Notes: generated by a model not told the origin, from the letters alone. A stretch of DNA of 18,878 bases from CAVEFW01 sp963643505 (GCA_963643505.1 CAVIKF010000022.1:1-18878), one strand, 5' to 3'; positions 1 through 7,139 are shown, counted from the first letter of the stretch. Program-made: numbers and translations.

Positions 1-1
1 G

Positions 2-43
2 AAGATCTGCCAGGACTGCGGCATGACGAGCGGCATGAGGTAG
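2..43 (+). CDS. 3' end of an unidentified gene (partial)
   Basis: The window opens inside an open frame that reads KICQDCGMTSGMR and then a TAG stop. The C-x2-C pair (CQDC) could be half of a zinc ribbon or an Fe-S site, but 13 residues are too few to name a family. The frame is partly arbitrary because no upstream sequence is available; it was chosen because it is open and ends just before a repeat-rich non-coding stretch. It may not be a gene. Confidence 0.3.
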   Translation, partial: KICQDCGMTSGMR

Positions 44-52
44 CCCTCTTGT

Positions 53-201
53 GTGTCAGGTGCCATGTGACAGGTGCAAGGAGCCTGTCACATTCGTAAT
101 TACACACGACGCGTCGATCCAGTTGGGCGTAAAACGCTGGCATCGAATCCGTGAGGTGAAACAAGGTCTTCGTCCTGAACAATGTGACAGGCACCTGACA
201 C
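53..201. repeat. Fold-back (REP/MITE-like) repeat element, left copy
   Basis: The segment is bounded by perfect 12-bp inverted ends, GTGTCAGGTGCC at 53-64 and GGCACCTGACAC at 190-201. Inside and at its edge are two smaller palindromes with the same design, TGACAGG-N9-CCTGTCA: 67-91 (8-bp arms, loop 75-83) and 185-207 (7-bp arms). The same palindrome recurs after asnS near 17899-17923. This looks like a non-autonomous dispersed element. No transposase of the REP-associated (Y1/TnpA_REP) type is present in the window to mobilise it. Confidence 0.65.
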
Positions 202-210
202 CTGTCATAT

Positions 211-404
211 ACAGGGTCTTGCTTGTTGTTGTCGAAGATCCTCACGAGCTCCAAGAACAGCAAGCCGATATCCATATACAAGTCGACGGCGCTGTCAACG
301 GCGCTGTCGAGGGTCTTGGCATATTGTTGCGCCACCCAGTAGTCGTACCCGATATAAAGGTCAAACACAACCGCGGCAAGCGCTATATGGTAACGCCAGC
401 AATT
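211..404 (-). pseudogene. Remnant of a Bax-inhibitor-1 (BI-1/YccA) family membrane protein, C-terminal part only
   Basis: On the minus strand, just downstream of apbE, an open frame of about 65 codons contains FDLYIGYDYW, AQQYAKTLDSAVDSAVDLYMDI and LFLELVRIF. I recognise this pattern from the C-terminal end of BI-1/TMBIM-type integral membrane proteins, where a YD motif is followed by an A-x-x-LYLDIxNLFL-x-x-LRI helix. The fragment has no start codon of its own in a sensible place. A TGA at 405-407 closes the frame upstream and apbE occupies the space where the rest of the gene should lie. The natural stop is also missing, because the frame runs directly into the fold-back repeat (about 185-210) and stays open to the window edge. 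Family assignment is from memory of motifs, so it is moderate. It is unlikely to encode a working protein. Confidence 0.55.
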
Positions 405-410
405 TCATGC

Positions 411-1349
411 CTATCGCAGGACGAACATCCTCGCGTCGCCGCTCTTTTGCAAACCGGAGGTATGTAACACCTTCCCTTCGGCGGTGAACAATATTGCCTC
501 GATCTCCGGGCGCTTTTCCGCGAAGGCTAAGGCGGATTCAGCGCCCATGATGATAAGCGCGGTGGTGAACCCGTCCCCGTCGGTTGACCTGTCGCTGATT
601 ACCGTCGCGGACAGGACATCGGTGACGGCAGGCGCTCCGGTGCGGGGGTCGAGAATGTGGTGCATGAGATGGTGGTCAAAGGCAAACGCACGCTCGAAGA
701 CGCCGCTGGTCACTACGGATTTCCCGCAAACCTCAACCGTTGCAAACGTTGATGCGCGAAACGGGTCGATGGAGGGGGTAGGGGTGCGCAACCCCACACG
801 CCAGGGTGCGCCGTCGGGCTTTGCGCCAATGACCATGACGTTTCCGCCGAGGTTGATGCACCCGGTAGTGGCTCCGTGATCGATCAAAAACGACGCGAGG
901 CCATCTGCGATGATGCCCTTGGCTACACCTCCTAGGTCGATGATTGCTTGCGGATCGTCTATGCGTACCCGGTCGCCCTCGACGTGGACGCCTTGCCAAC
1001 CCACATGCCCAAGGGCGTCGTTGAGATCCCCAGGGGGGGGAACGATGCCACGCTTGAAGTCCCAAAGCTCGCAAGCCCTTCCCATGGTCACATCGAAAAG
1101 TCCCCCTGTGGCCTCGCAATATCGCAAGGCGGTGGCAATTCCTTTTGCAAGTTCAAGATCCACCTCGACCCAGTCTCCCGCGCAGGTGTTGAGTCGATAC
1201 AGCTCGCTTTGTGGGTTGAAGCGGCTATAGAGAAGGTCGAGGCGCCCGCAAAGGTCCTCGGCTTGGGCAAGGATGTCCTGGTTGACGTCGGCTTGTATAG
1301 AGCAAATGGTGTCGAAACGTGAAAACGTCGTGGTGTCGATACGTGTCAT
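411..1349 (-). CDS. apbE: FAD:protein FMN transferase (ApbE family)
   Basis: ApbE enzymes split FAD and attach FMN covalently to a Thr/Ser of FMN-binding-domain proteins, using Mg2+. The 312-residue product has the family motifs in order: DLGGVAKG (138-145), NLGGN (166-170), SGVFERAF (215-222), HHILDPRTG (230-238) and an acidic metal site near DGDGFTTAL (257-265). The start ATG follows a purine-rich GGGAGCGG. Reading upstream adds no hydrophobic segment, so there is no signal peptide or lipobox, and the enzyme looks cytoplasmic. The gene diverges from efeU across a 134-bp region that carries the putative operators, so the two directions may be co-regulated. Its likely substrate is the exported FMN-binding protein at 5564-6136. 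Family assignment is firm; the substrate is inferred. Confidence 0.93.
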   Translation of the reverse strand: MTRIDTTTFSRFDTICSIQADVNQDILAQAEDLCGRLDLLYSRFNPQSELYRLNTCAGDWVEVDLELAKGIATALRYCEATGGLFDVTMGRACELWDFKRGIVPPPGDLNDALGHVGWQGVHVEGDRVRIDDPQAIIDLGGVAKGIIADGLASFLIDHGATTGCINLGGNVMVIGAKPDGAPWRVGLRTPTPSIDPFRASTFATVEVCGKSVVTSGVFERAFAFDHHLMHHILDPRTGAPAVTDVLSATVISDRSTDGDGFTTALIIMGAESALAFAEKRPEIEAILFTAEGKVLHTSGLQKSGDARMFVLR

Positions 1350-1386
1350 GAGTGCCGCTCCCGAACCGCTCCCGAATTTTTTGCAA

Positions 1387-1402
1387 GTTAGATATTGCTA
1401 AC
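1387..1402. promoter_or_regulatory. Putative operator 1, efeU/apbE intergenic
   Basis: Perfect dyad GTTAG-atattg-CTAAC, 16 bp. The half-sites resemble the inner part of DtxR/IdeR iron boxes, but the spacing differs. The same GTTAN-N6-NTAAC architecture recurs upstream of the DtxR-like gene at 11701-11716. It lies between the divergent apbE and efeU genes, which fits control of both. Confidence 0.55.
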
Positions 1403-1405
1403 ACA

Positions 1406-1421
1406 GTTTACCCTAGTTAAC
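1406..1421. promoter_or_regulatory. Putative operator 2 overlapping the efeU promoter
   Basis: GTTTA-ccctag-TTAAC has the same 16-bp layout with four of five arm pairs matching. A possible -35 (TTTACC, 1407-1412) lies inside it, 18 bp from a possible -10 (TACAAA, 1431-1436). Binding here would therefore block RNA polymerase. The promoter elements are weak matches and are inferred. Confidence 0.45.
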
Positions 1422-1440
1422 TTGGTCTGGTACAAAAAAA

Positions 1441-1456
1441 GTTAGCTTTAGGTATC
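1441..1456. promoter_or_regulatory. Putative operator 3, degenerate
   Basis: GTTAG-ctttag-GTATC. The right arm matches poorly (three of five pairs). The left part AGTTAGCTTTA is identical to the sequence starting at 11721 in front of the DtxR-like gene. That sharing, rather than the symmetry, is the reason to list it. Confidence 0.35.
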
Positions 1457-1483
1457 TTTTTACCAAAGAGAGGAGGACATGCG

Positions 1484-2506
1484 ATGGAGGCATTCTTGCC
1501 TAACCTGCTGATCGCGTTGCGCGAAGGCGTCGAAGCTGCGCTCGTCATCGGCATCATTGTCGCCTATCTGGTCAAAGTCGGACGCCGCGACGTGCTGCCC
1601 AAGCTTTGGGCGGCCGTCATCGTATCAGCTGCTATCCCGCTAGGTCTCGGTATTCTTTGGACGTGGGGCCCTTCCACCATCACGTTTCAGACGCAAGAGA
1701 TCTTGGGAGGCGTCTTCTCCATCATCGCGGTTGGATTCATCACTTGGATGATCTTTTGGATGGGCAAAAACTCCCGCGAGATGACCGCTCAGCTCAAGTC
1801 GAAGGCAGAGGCCGCTCTTGAGACCGGCAACACGAAGGCCCTGATTTGGATGGCCGCAATCTCGGTGTTCCGCGAGGGCGCAGAGACAGCCATCTTCGTT
1901 TGGGGCGTCGTCGCTTCGACCCAGACCACGAACAACGTTTGGCCCACGATCGGCGTCGTGTTGGGCTTGCTCATCGCGATCGTCATCGGCTATCTGATCT
2001 ATCGCGGCTCGGTTGCGATCAACCTGCGGATGTTCTTCAACGTCACGGGTTATTTGCTCATCGTTGTGGCAGCAGGCGTACTTATCTACGGCATCGGTGA
2101 CCTCCAAGAGGCGAGCGTCATCCCCGGTTGGGGAGTCACGCTCTACGACTTCAGCGCCGTCATCGCTCCGGTCGCCGGTTCTTGGTGGTTTGTCCTGCTC
2201 CGCGCGTTCTTCAACGTTAACTACTGGTTCTATCCCACGCATCTGCAGTTCGTCTGCTACGTCGCATACCTGGTCATCGTCTTGGTGTTGTTCACGCTCC
2301 AGATCAAAGGAAAGATCTGGACGGGCAAGAAGGCTAACAAGGCCGACGCCGAGGGCAAGAAGGCTGACAAGGCCGAAGGCGAATGCGAGGAGCGTCCAGT
2401 CGTTGTTGCCGAACGCGAGCTTGTAGGCGAGTGCGCCGAGGCGCAAAAGACGCCCGCGCGGGAAGGGCAAGCCGCGCAAGAGGCGCCTGCACGAGCGGAC
2501 GCATAG
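1484..2506 (+). CDS. efeU: EfeU/FTR1-family iron permease
   Basis: This is a polytopic membrane permease of the FTR1 (oxidase-dependent iron transporter) family, 340 residues with about seven hydrophobic segments. The two family-defining R-E-G-x-E motifs are at 13-17 (REGVE) and 130-134 (REGAE), in the first and fourth membrane segments, where they carry iron. A strong AGGAGG precedes the ATG; an ATG five bases earlier is out of frame. After the last helix the protein carries an unusual cytoplasmic tail of about 60 residues (282-340), rich in Lys, Ala and Glu. This tail is partly built from a 30-bp tandem DNA repeat and makes the protein longer than the usual 270-280 residues. It is the first gene of a co-directional run with efeO and efeB and lies behind the candidate iron operators. 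Confidence 0.94.
   Translation: MEAFLPNLLIALREGVEAALVIGIIVAYLVKVGRRDVLPKLWAAVIVSAAIPLGLGILWTWGPSTITFQTQEILGGVFSIIAVGFITWMIFWMGKNSREMTAQLKSKAEAALETGNTKALIWMAAISVFREGAETAIFVWGVVASTQTTNNVWPTIGVVLGLLIAIVIGYLIYRGSVAINLRMFFNVTGYLLIVVAAGVLIYGIGDLQEASVIPGWGVTLYDFSAVIAPVAGSWWFVLLRAFFNVNYWFYPTHLQFVCYVAYLVIVLVLFTLQIKGKIWTGKKANKADAEGKKADKAEGECEERPVVVAERELVGECAEAQKTPAREGQAAQEAPARADA
2324..2383 (+). repeat. 30-bp tandem repeat inside the efeU 3' end
   Basis: Two imperfect 30-bp units, each starting GGCAAGAAGGCT (2324 and 2354), encode GKKANKADAE and then GKKADKAEGE. They build the Lys/Ala-rich cytoplasmic tail of EfeU. Confidence 0.7.
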
Positions 2507-2550
2507 GACGCATAGGACGCAAGAGATGCCCGCAAGAGCGGATGCATAAC
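2490..2550 (+). repeat. Short duplications around the efeU stop codon
   Basis: The last efeU codons and stop (GAGCGGACGCATAG) are followed by another GGACGCATAG copy and, about 35 bp later, by GAGCGGATGCATAA. The stop region has therefore been partly copied, probably by slippage. The segment forms most of the 98-bp efeU-efeO spacer. Confidence 0.55.
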
Positions 2551-2604
2551 AAGTTGGCAAACATGGGGACATGTGTGTATACCAAAGAGAAAGGAACTTG
2601 CCAA

Positions 2605-3810
2605 ATGAAAAAAGGATTGGGAAAAGCGGCGGCAGTGTTCGTCGCCGGCGCCCTGGCCAGCGTAGCGATGCTGGCTGGTTGCACCGCCAACACGACTACC
2701 AGCTCCAGCGCCTCTAACGCGGCGTCGGGCGACGGGAAGAGCTTCACCGTCACCATCAACGACACGAGCTGCAAGGTTTCCGGCAGCAATGCCAAGTCCG
2801 GTACGCTGACCTTCACCGTCACCAACAACGGCACCGCTGTCAACGAGTTCGAGATCTTGGCTGAGGACCAGCTGCAGATCGTCGTCGAGCGTGAGAACAT
2901 CACCCCCGGCACTACCGTTGAAGTCACAGCTCAGCTCGAGCCTGGCACCTACTACACCGCATCCAAGACCAACATGGTCGGCGCCCTTGTAGAGCCCACC
3001 AAGTTCGTCGTTGAGGATTCCGGCGAGGAGATCAAGATCTCCGCTGACGAGCAGGCTTTGCGCGATGAGGCCACGACCAACTACATCGCCTACATCAAGG
3101 ACCAGGCTGGCCAGCTCGTCTCCGCAACCGACGAGTTCTGCGAGGCATACCTTGCAGGTGAGACCGCAAAGGCCAAGGCTTTGTATCCTGTCGCTCGTTC
3201 CTACTACGAGCGCATCGAGCCCACTGCCGAGGCATTCGGTGACATCGACCCCAACCTTGATCTGCGTGAGGCTGACTGCGCTGAGGAAGGCGTCTCCGCT
3301 GACGAGTGGACCGGTTGGCATGCAATCGAGAAGGACCTCTTCGCTGATGGCGCCTACAGCACCGAGAAGAAGCAGTCCTTGGTTGACTCCCTCAAGAAGG
3401 ACACCCAGTCCCTGTACGACCTCGTCTATAGCAAGGACTTCGAAGTCACCTTGTCCGACATCTCCAATGGCGCTATCAGCCTGATGGAGGAGGTCGCAAC
3501 CTCTAAGATCACCGGTGAGGAAGAGGTCTTCTCCGGTACTGACCTGTACGACTTCCAGGCAAATGTCGAGGGTGCCAAGGTCGCTTACGGCAACGTTAAG
3601 AAGCTTCTGAAGACCAAAAATGCCGATCTTCAGAGCGAGATCGACGCAGCGTTCGACAAGGTCGAGAACAACCTTGCCCAGTACGGTTCCATCGACAATG
3701 GCTACAAGAACTACTCCGATTTGAGCGAGGCTCAGGTCAAGTCTCTCTCCGACGACGTTGACGTTCTGCGTGCGTCCCTCGAGAACCTGACCGCTGCAAT
3801 CTTGAAGTAA
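2605..3810 (+). CDS. efeO: EfeO-type iron-uptake lipoprotein (cupredoxin plus M75 domain)
   Basis: The 401-residue product is exported and lipid-anchored. A basic start and hydrophobic stretch lead to the lipobox LAGC, with the acylated Cys at 26. A cupredoxin-like beta domain follows at about residues 45-140 (FTVTINDTSCKVSG to TKFVVE), then the M75/imelysin-like helical domain to the end. That domain carries the H-x-x-E motif (WHAIEKDLF) expected to bind metal. In EfeUOB systems EfeO passes iron to EfeU. The ATG at 2605 is chosen because AAAGGA precedes it and the signal peptide starts right there; an open frame continues upstream to 2383 but overlaps efeU and has no signal sequence. Two hairpins separate it from efeB. 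Confidence 0.93.
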   Translation: MKKGLGKAAAVFVAGALASVAMLAGCTANTTTSSSASNAASGDGKSFTVTINDTSCKVSGSNAKSGTLTFTVTNNGTAVNEFEILAEDQLQIVVERENITPGTTVEVTAQLEPGTYYTASKTNMVGALVEPTKFVVEDSGEEIKISADEQALRDEATTNYIAYIKDQAGQLVSATDEFCEAYLAGETAKAKALYPVARSYYERIEPTAEAFGDIDPNLDLREADCAEEGVSADEWTGWHAIEKDLFADGAYSTEKKQSLVDSLKKDTQSLYDLVYSKDFEVTLSDISNGAISLMEEVATSKITGEEEVFSGTDLYDFQANVEGAKVAYGNVKKLLKTKNADLQSEIDAAFDKVENNLAQYGSIDNGYKNYSDLSEAQVKSLSDDVDVLRASLENLTAAILK

Positions 3811-3832
3811 GGCGCAGTAGCTGCACTTTATT

Positions 3833-3848
3833 GCTCACTAAACTGAGC
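3833..3848. other. 16-bp dyad after efeO
   Basis: GCTCA-ctaaac-TGAGC is a perfect dyad with the same 5-6-5 layout as the operators upstream of efeU but different arms. It could be a small RNA hairpin or a protein site. It sits 23 bp after the efeO stop. Confidence 0.3.
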
Positions 3849-3858
3849 GGGTAAAAAC

Positions 3859-3893
3859 ATAGGAGTTCGGGGTGTATAACTCCGAACTCCTAT
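3859..3893. other. Strong hairpin in the efeO-efeB spacer
   Basis: ATAGGAGTTCGG (3859-3870) pairs perfectly with CCGAACTCCTAT (3882-3893) across an 11-nt loop. No T-run follows on the plus strand, so it does not look like an intrinsic terminator of efeO. On the minus strand it is followed by GTTTTTAC, but no minus-strand gene ends there. It could stabilise the efeO transcript 3' end or damp expression of efeB, whose ribosome site begins about 13 bp later. Confidence 0.6.
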
Positions 3894-3918
3894 ACGAGTT
3901 AGAAAAGGAGACGAGAAT

Positions 3919-5280
3919 ATGTCCATCAAAGAAGTAGCATCATCAGGGATGACCCGTCGCCAAGCCCTATTCGGCGCCGGTGTGGCAGCGCTTGGCGCAT
4001 TGACGGCGGGAACCGCACTGACCGGATGCAGCAGCGCAAACGCTTCGACGACTTCCATCGAGAAGCAAATCGAGCAATCCAATGGCGAGCTTCAAGCTAA
4101 CGTGGAGCGTGCAACCACAGCATTTCGCGGTGACGCTGAGCAGGCAGGTATCCTCGGTGGCGAGGCAGCCATGCAATGCGCAGCCTTTGACGTGACCACC
4201 ACCCATCGCGACAAGCTCATCACTTTGCTCAAGGATTGGACCAAGGCTGCCGAGAACATGTGCCTCGGTTACCCTACCAACGAGCCTACCGCCGATACGA
4301 ACGGTTCGCCCTACGATACCGGTGAGGCCTATGACCTCGGTGCTGCCGATCTCAAGATCACGTTTGGCTTTGGTGCCAGCTTGTTCGAGACCGAGGATGG
4401 GGAGGACCGCTTCGGCTTGAAGTCGGCCAAGCCAGAGCGCCTTATTCGCTCTATGCGCAAGTTCCCGGGCGATTACCTCGATGAGACCCAGTGCGGTGGC
4501 GACCTCTATGTCCAATGCGCCGCGAACGATTCCCAGGTTGCTTGGCATGCCATGCATCAGATGATCAAGATCGCCGTGGGCAAGGCTACGGTCAAGTGGA
4601 ACCGTATCGGATTCTTACAGGCAGAGGCGCCGGGCAAGACCGACCATGCGCCGCGTGACCCCTTCGGCTTCCGCGACGGATCGACCAACGACGCCATTCT
4701 TGAGGACGAGGATCTCATGAAGAAGTGCGTTTGGATCCAGGAGGAGGACGACAACGGCAAGGCGAAGCCTTTCGCCAACGGAGGCACCTACTTCATGTTC
4801 CGTATCTTTGCGGGCAAGTTGGAGTCTTGGGATCGCCAAACCTTGGCTGAGCAGGAGCGCGTCATCGGCCGCAAGAAGCTTACCGGTGTGCCGCTGTCCC
4901 ACTTGGACGATCCCAATGCCGACGAGTTCACCGAGCCCGACCTTTCCGCCACGGACTCCAAGGGCAATCCTCTAATCGACGCGCGCTCCCACGTCTCCAC
5001 GTTGCGCGGCGTGCGTAACGACACGGGTCATGCCATGGTCCGTTGGGGTTGGAACTACACCGACGGCATCGACGAGTTGGGCCACATGAAGGCCGGCATG
5101 ATCACGGGCGGTCTGTCGCGCGATCCCGATGCCGACTTCATGAAGTTCCTCGACGCGTTCAAGGATTGCGACCTTACCGACTATTTGCAGTACACCGCTT
5201 CCGCAGTGTTTATCCTGCCTCATGCCGTTCGTAACGGTCAAACCTATATTGGCCAAGACCTGTTCGAGGCTACGGCTTAA
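3919..5280 (+). CDS. efeB: EfeB-type Dyp peroxidase, Tat-exported lipoprotein
   Basis: This is a haem peroxidase of the DyP family, the third component of EfeUOB. The 453-residue product begins with a twin-arginine signal (TRRQALF, from residue 12) and a lipobox LTGC (Cys 37), so it should be exported folded with its haem and then lipid-anchored. The DyP motif GFRDG is at 250-254, with the catalytic Asp at 253. The likely proximal haem ligand is His 358 in RSHVS and the distal Arg is Arg 375 in MVRWGWNY. In other bacteria EfeB is proposed to oxidise ferrous iron or to remove iron from haem. AAAAGGAG lies eight bases before the chosen ATG. A start at Met 11 would keep the signal but loses this spacing. 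Confidence 0.94.
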   Translation: MSIKEVASSGMTRRQALFGAGVAALGALTAGTALTGCSSANASTTSIEKQIEQSNGELQANVERATTAFRGDAEQAGILGGEAAMQCAAFDVTTTHRDKLITLLKDWTKAAENMCLGYPTNEPTADTNGSPYDTGEAYDLGAADLKITFGFGASLFETEDGEDRFGLKSAKPERLIRSMRKFPGDYLDETQCGGDLYVQCAANDSQVAWHAMHQMIKIAVGKATVKWNRIGFLQAEAPGKTDHAPRDPFGFRDGSTNDAILEDEDLMKKCVWIQEEDDNGKAKPFANGGTYFMFRIFAGKLESWDRQTLAEQERVIGRKKLTGVPLSHLDDPNADEFTEPDLSATDSKGNPLIDARSHVSTLRGVRNDTGHAMVRWGWNYTDGIDELGHMKAGMITGGLSRDPDADFMKFLDAFKDCDLTDYLQYTASAVFILPHAVRNGQTYIGQDLFEATA

Positions 5281-5464
5281 AGCCAAGGGTATAAAGCCAA
5301 AGGCCCTGAAGCCCAAGACTTGAGGTCGGCGGCATGAAGCCTGCGGTTTAAAGCCGCCGGCCTTCGCCTCGGCCAAAGGTCCTGAGTTAGTCCTTTCTCG
5401 TTAGGGCGTGCCTTGCAAGTTTGTGAGGCGCGCCCGCCTCGGGGAGCAATAGGGTCCGCGAACC

Positions 5465-5518
5465 GCCAAAAATGGGCCCTCGGTGTACGTGCGAGTGCGC
5501 CGAGGACCCATCTTTGGC
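5465..5518. other. Long near-perfect hairpin in the leader of the FMN-binding protein gene
   Basis: The 19-nt arm at 5465-5483 (GCCAAAAATGGGCCCTCGG) pairs with 5500-5518 (CCGAGGACCCATCTTTGGC) with only two mismatches, around a 16-nt loop. No T-run follows, so it is not a classic terminator. It could be an RNA control element or a REP-type repeat. Confidence 0.65.
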
Positions 5519-5534
5519 AGCTCCGTTGCCAACA

Positions 5535-5554
5535 TACGAAGTCGCACATTCGTA
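5535..5554 (+). other. Small hairpin touching the ribosome site
   Basis: TACGAA (5535-5540) and TTCGTA (5549-5554) pair across eight bases. The right arm ends on the first base of the AGGAG that serves the FMN-binding protein gene, so the stem could modulate its translation. Confidence 0.4.
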
Positions 5555-5563
5555 GGAGAAAAA

Positions 5564-6136
5564 ATGAAGAAGAGAAAGCTCAACACCAACCTGCGGGTTC
5601 GGTCTTTCGGAGCGGGCATCGTCGCTGTGGCGTTTTGCGCCTATGGCGTCGGCTCGTCCGTGGCACAGGCCGCACAAGCCAAAAACATCCAAAACGCCGC
5701 ATCATCGAGCATTCGCGGCATCTATCTCAAGGACGGCACGTTCACAGGCACTGCCCAAGGATATGGTGGCAAGACCACGGTTGATGTCACGGTCACCAAC
5801 GGCTATATCACCGATGTAGGAGTCACCAAGACCTACGATGACAGCCCCTACATCGACAACGTGGAGAGCAAACTCATTCCCGATCTGATTGCAGAGCAGA
5901 CCACCACAATCGATGTGGTTTCCGGCGCCAGCTATTCCAGCAACGGCGTGCGCTACGCGGTTCGAGACGCTTTGCGAACGGCTAACGCCATGCCCGAGTC
6001 CGAAGAGGCCGCCATCGCGGCTTTGCCCACCAACAAGCAGACTTTCACTGACACCCTCTCGATTGGCTACTTGGTCCAAAAGCAGGAAAAGGAAGAGCGT
6101 GCCCAGGTCAGCTCAGGATTTGCGGGAAGGGTGTAG
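5564..6136 (+). CDS. Exported FMN-binding-domain protein (ApbE target)
   Basis: The 190-residue product has a basic N-terminus and a hydrophobic stretch at about residues 14-36 ending in AQA, which is either a cleaved Sec signal or an anchor. One FMN-binding domain follows at about 50-140. It holds the flavinylation motif VSGASYSS; Ser 123, right after G-A, is the residue expected to carry FMN, where many homologues have Thr. Related domains occur in NqrC, RnfG and extracellular electron-transfer proteins. The start was placed at the ATG preceded by AGGAG, giving a signal peptide at once; the frame is open upstream but would run through the hairpin leader. The NapH-like gene starts four bases after its stop, so the two are surely translated together. 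Probable role: extracytoplasmic flavin electron carrier. Confidence 0.88.
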   Translation: MKKRKLNTNLRVRSFGAGIVAVAFCAYGVGSSVAQAAQAKNIQNAASSSIRGIYLKDGTFTGTAQGYGGKTTVDVTVTNGYITDVGVTKTYDDSPYIDNVESKLIPDLIAEQTTTIDVVSGASYSSNGVRYAVRDALRTANAMPESEEAAIAALPTNKQTFTDTLSIGYLVQKQEKEERAQVSSGFAGRV

Positions 6137-6140
6137 CGAT

Positions 6141-7139
6141 ATGGCTTTCACAAGGAAAACTCCTGCACGTGGGCCGAAAAGTCAATGGGCGCGCCTGGTC
6201 TCGTGGCAACGGCTCATCATCCAGATAATCTTTTTGGTCTTGGCGCCCCAGACCTTCAGTTTGGCGTTCTCTGGTGTCAAGCAACTGTTTGCGGCGCTTG
6301 GGCAACTTGACGCTTTCGATGCGAACTCGTTTGTGATCTTGTTGGTGTTGCTTTTGGTGTTCACGGTGATCTTCGGTCGATTCTTTTGCGGCTATCTATG
6401 CGCATTCGGCACGATCGGTGACCTTTTGTACAAGGTCGTGGACCTCCCCTTGAGCAAGTTGCATGTGCGCCGCCCCCGTCTTCCTCGCCAGGTCGAGAAT
6501 GCGCTGCGTTGCATGAAGTATGTGGTGTTGCTGTTCTTTGTCGCGACAAGTTTTTTGGGCATCTCGTTGCTTGTGAGCGTATACAGCCCCTGGACTGCGT
6601 TTGGGCGTTTGCTTTCCCTGAGCTTCAGCGAGCTCAACGTGGTGGGTCTTGCGTTGCTCGTGATCATCGCCATCGGCATGATTTGCAAGGAGCGCTTCTT
6701 TTGCGAGTTTATTTGTCCGCTCGGCGCGTTGTTCAGCCTGCTTCCGGTATTGCCCTTCTCCCGTATGCAACGCCATTTGCCAACGTGCAACGGTTGTGGT
6801 GCGTGCGAGCGGAAATGCCCCGTGTCCATCATGCCTGCGGGTGACGGCGTGCTCATGGGCGAGTGCATCAGCTGTGGTCGTTGCGAGCCGGTTTGCCCGC
6901 AGGGTTGCATCGGTATGTGCAGCGCCGAGGCGTTGTGCGCGCGCATGGAGGCAGCAGTTGGAAATGCTGCTGATACGGCCAAGGGGACAGGCGTTGAGGA
7001 ACTTGGTACGAAGACCAAAGAGAGCATGCAAGATCTCGCGAGGCGGGCGCATACCTTGCGCGCCGTTGTGCTCGCGGTCGTATTGCTCGTCGTGTTTTGG
7101 CTGCTCAATGCGGTAAACTTCTTACCCACGCCCTGGTAG
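6141..7139 (+). CDS. NapH-like membrane polyferredoxin
   Basis: The 332-residue membrane protein has about five hydrophobic segments. Two membrane-linked Cys pairs of the NapH/NosR/YccM type occur: CGYLCAFG (83-90) and CEFICPLG (188-195). Two classic 4Fe-4S motifs follow, C216-x2-C219-x2-C222-x3-C226-P and C242-x2-C245-x2-C248-x3-C252-P. A further hydrophobic helix closes the protein at about 306-324. Such proteins move electrons between the quinone pool or cytoplasmic donors and extracytoplasmic acceptors. The gene sits four bases after the FMN-binding protein gene and uses a GGAAGGG inside that gene's end. The natural electron acceptor is therefore that flavoprotein. It may be the equivalent of FtrD in the FtrABCD iron-uptake systems, but this is inference. 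Confidence 0.87.
   Translation: MAFTRKTPARGPKSQWARLVSWQRLIIQIIFLVLAPQTFSLAFSGVKQLFAALGQLDAFDANSFVILLVLLLVFTVIFGRFFCGYLCAFGTIGDLLYKVVDLPLSKLHVRRPRLPRQVENALRCMKYVVLLFFVATSFLGISLLVSVYSPWTAFGRLLSLSFSELNVVGLALLVIIAIGMICKERFFCEFICPLGALFSLLPVLPFSRMQRHLPTCNGCGACERKCPVSIMPAGDGVLMGECISCGRCEPVCPQGCIGMCSAEALCARMEAAVGNAADTAKGTGVEELGTKTKESMQDLARRAHTLRAVVLAVVLLVVFWLLNAVNFLPTPW

Larger units (their letters stand above)
5281..5563. other. 283-bp spacer with several hairpins
   Basis: No gene was found here. The first part is full of AAAGCC and GCCAAAGG repeats; GCCAAAGGCCCTGA and GCCAAAGGTCCTGA occur at about 5296 and 5372. It has a GC-rich stem of 7 bp, CGGCGGC at 5327-5333 with GCCGCCG at 5353-5359. The second part holds the long hairpin and the ribosome-site hairpin listed separately. 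It separates efeUOB from the flavin/Fe-S genes, so the latter may have their own promoter or processed leader. No FMN-riboswitch core was seen. Confidence 0.5.

Noticed and set aside
51..467. 138-codon plus-strand open frame at the left end
   Set aside because: It starts inside the fold-back repeat, crosses the BI-1 fragment and the end of apbE, and has no ribosome site or familiar motif.
2383..2604. Upstream extension of efeO to an earlier ATG
   Set aside because: It would overlap efeU by more than 120 bp and bury the lipoprotein signal peptide inside the protein.
2257..3321. 354-codon open frame antisense to efeU/efeO
   Set aside because: It lies opposite two well-supported genes and has no domain or ribosome site.
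3859..3893. Intrinsic terminator of efeO
   Set aside because: The stem is strong but no T-run follows on the plus strand; efeB follows closely and belongs to the same system.
5281..5563. FMN riboswitch before the FMN-binding protein gene
   Set aside because: The conserved junction sequences of the RFN element are absent; the hairpins do not fit its fold.
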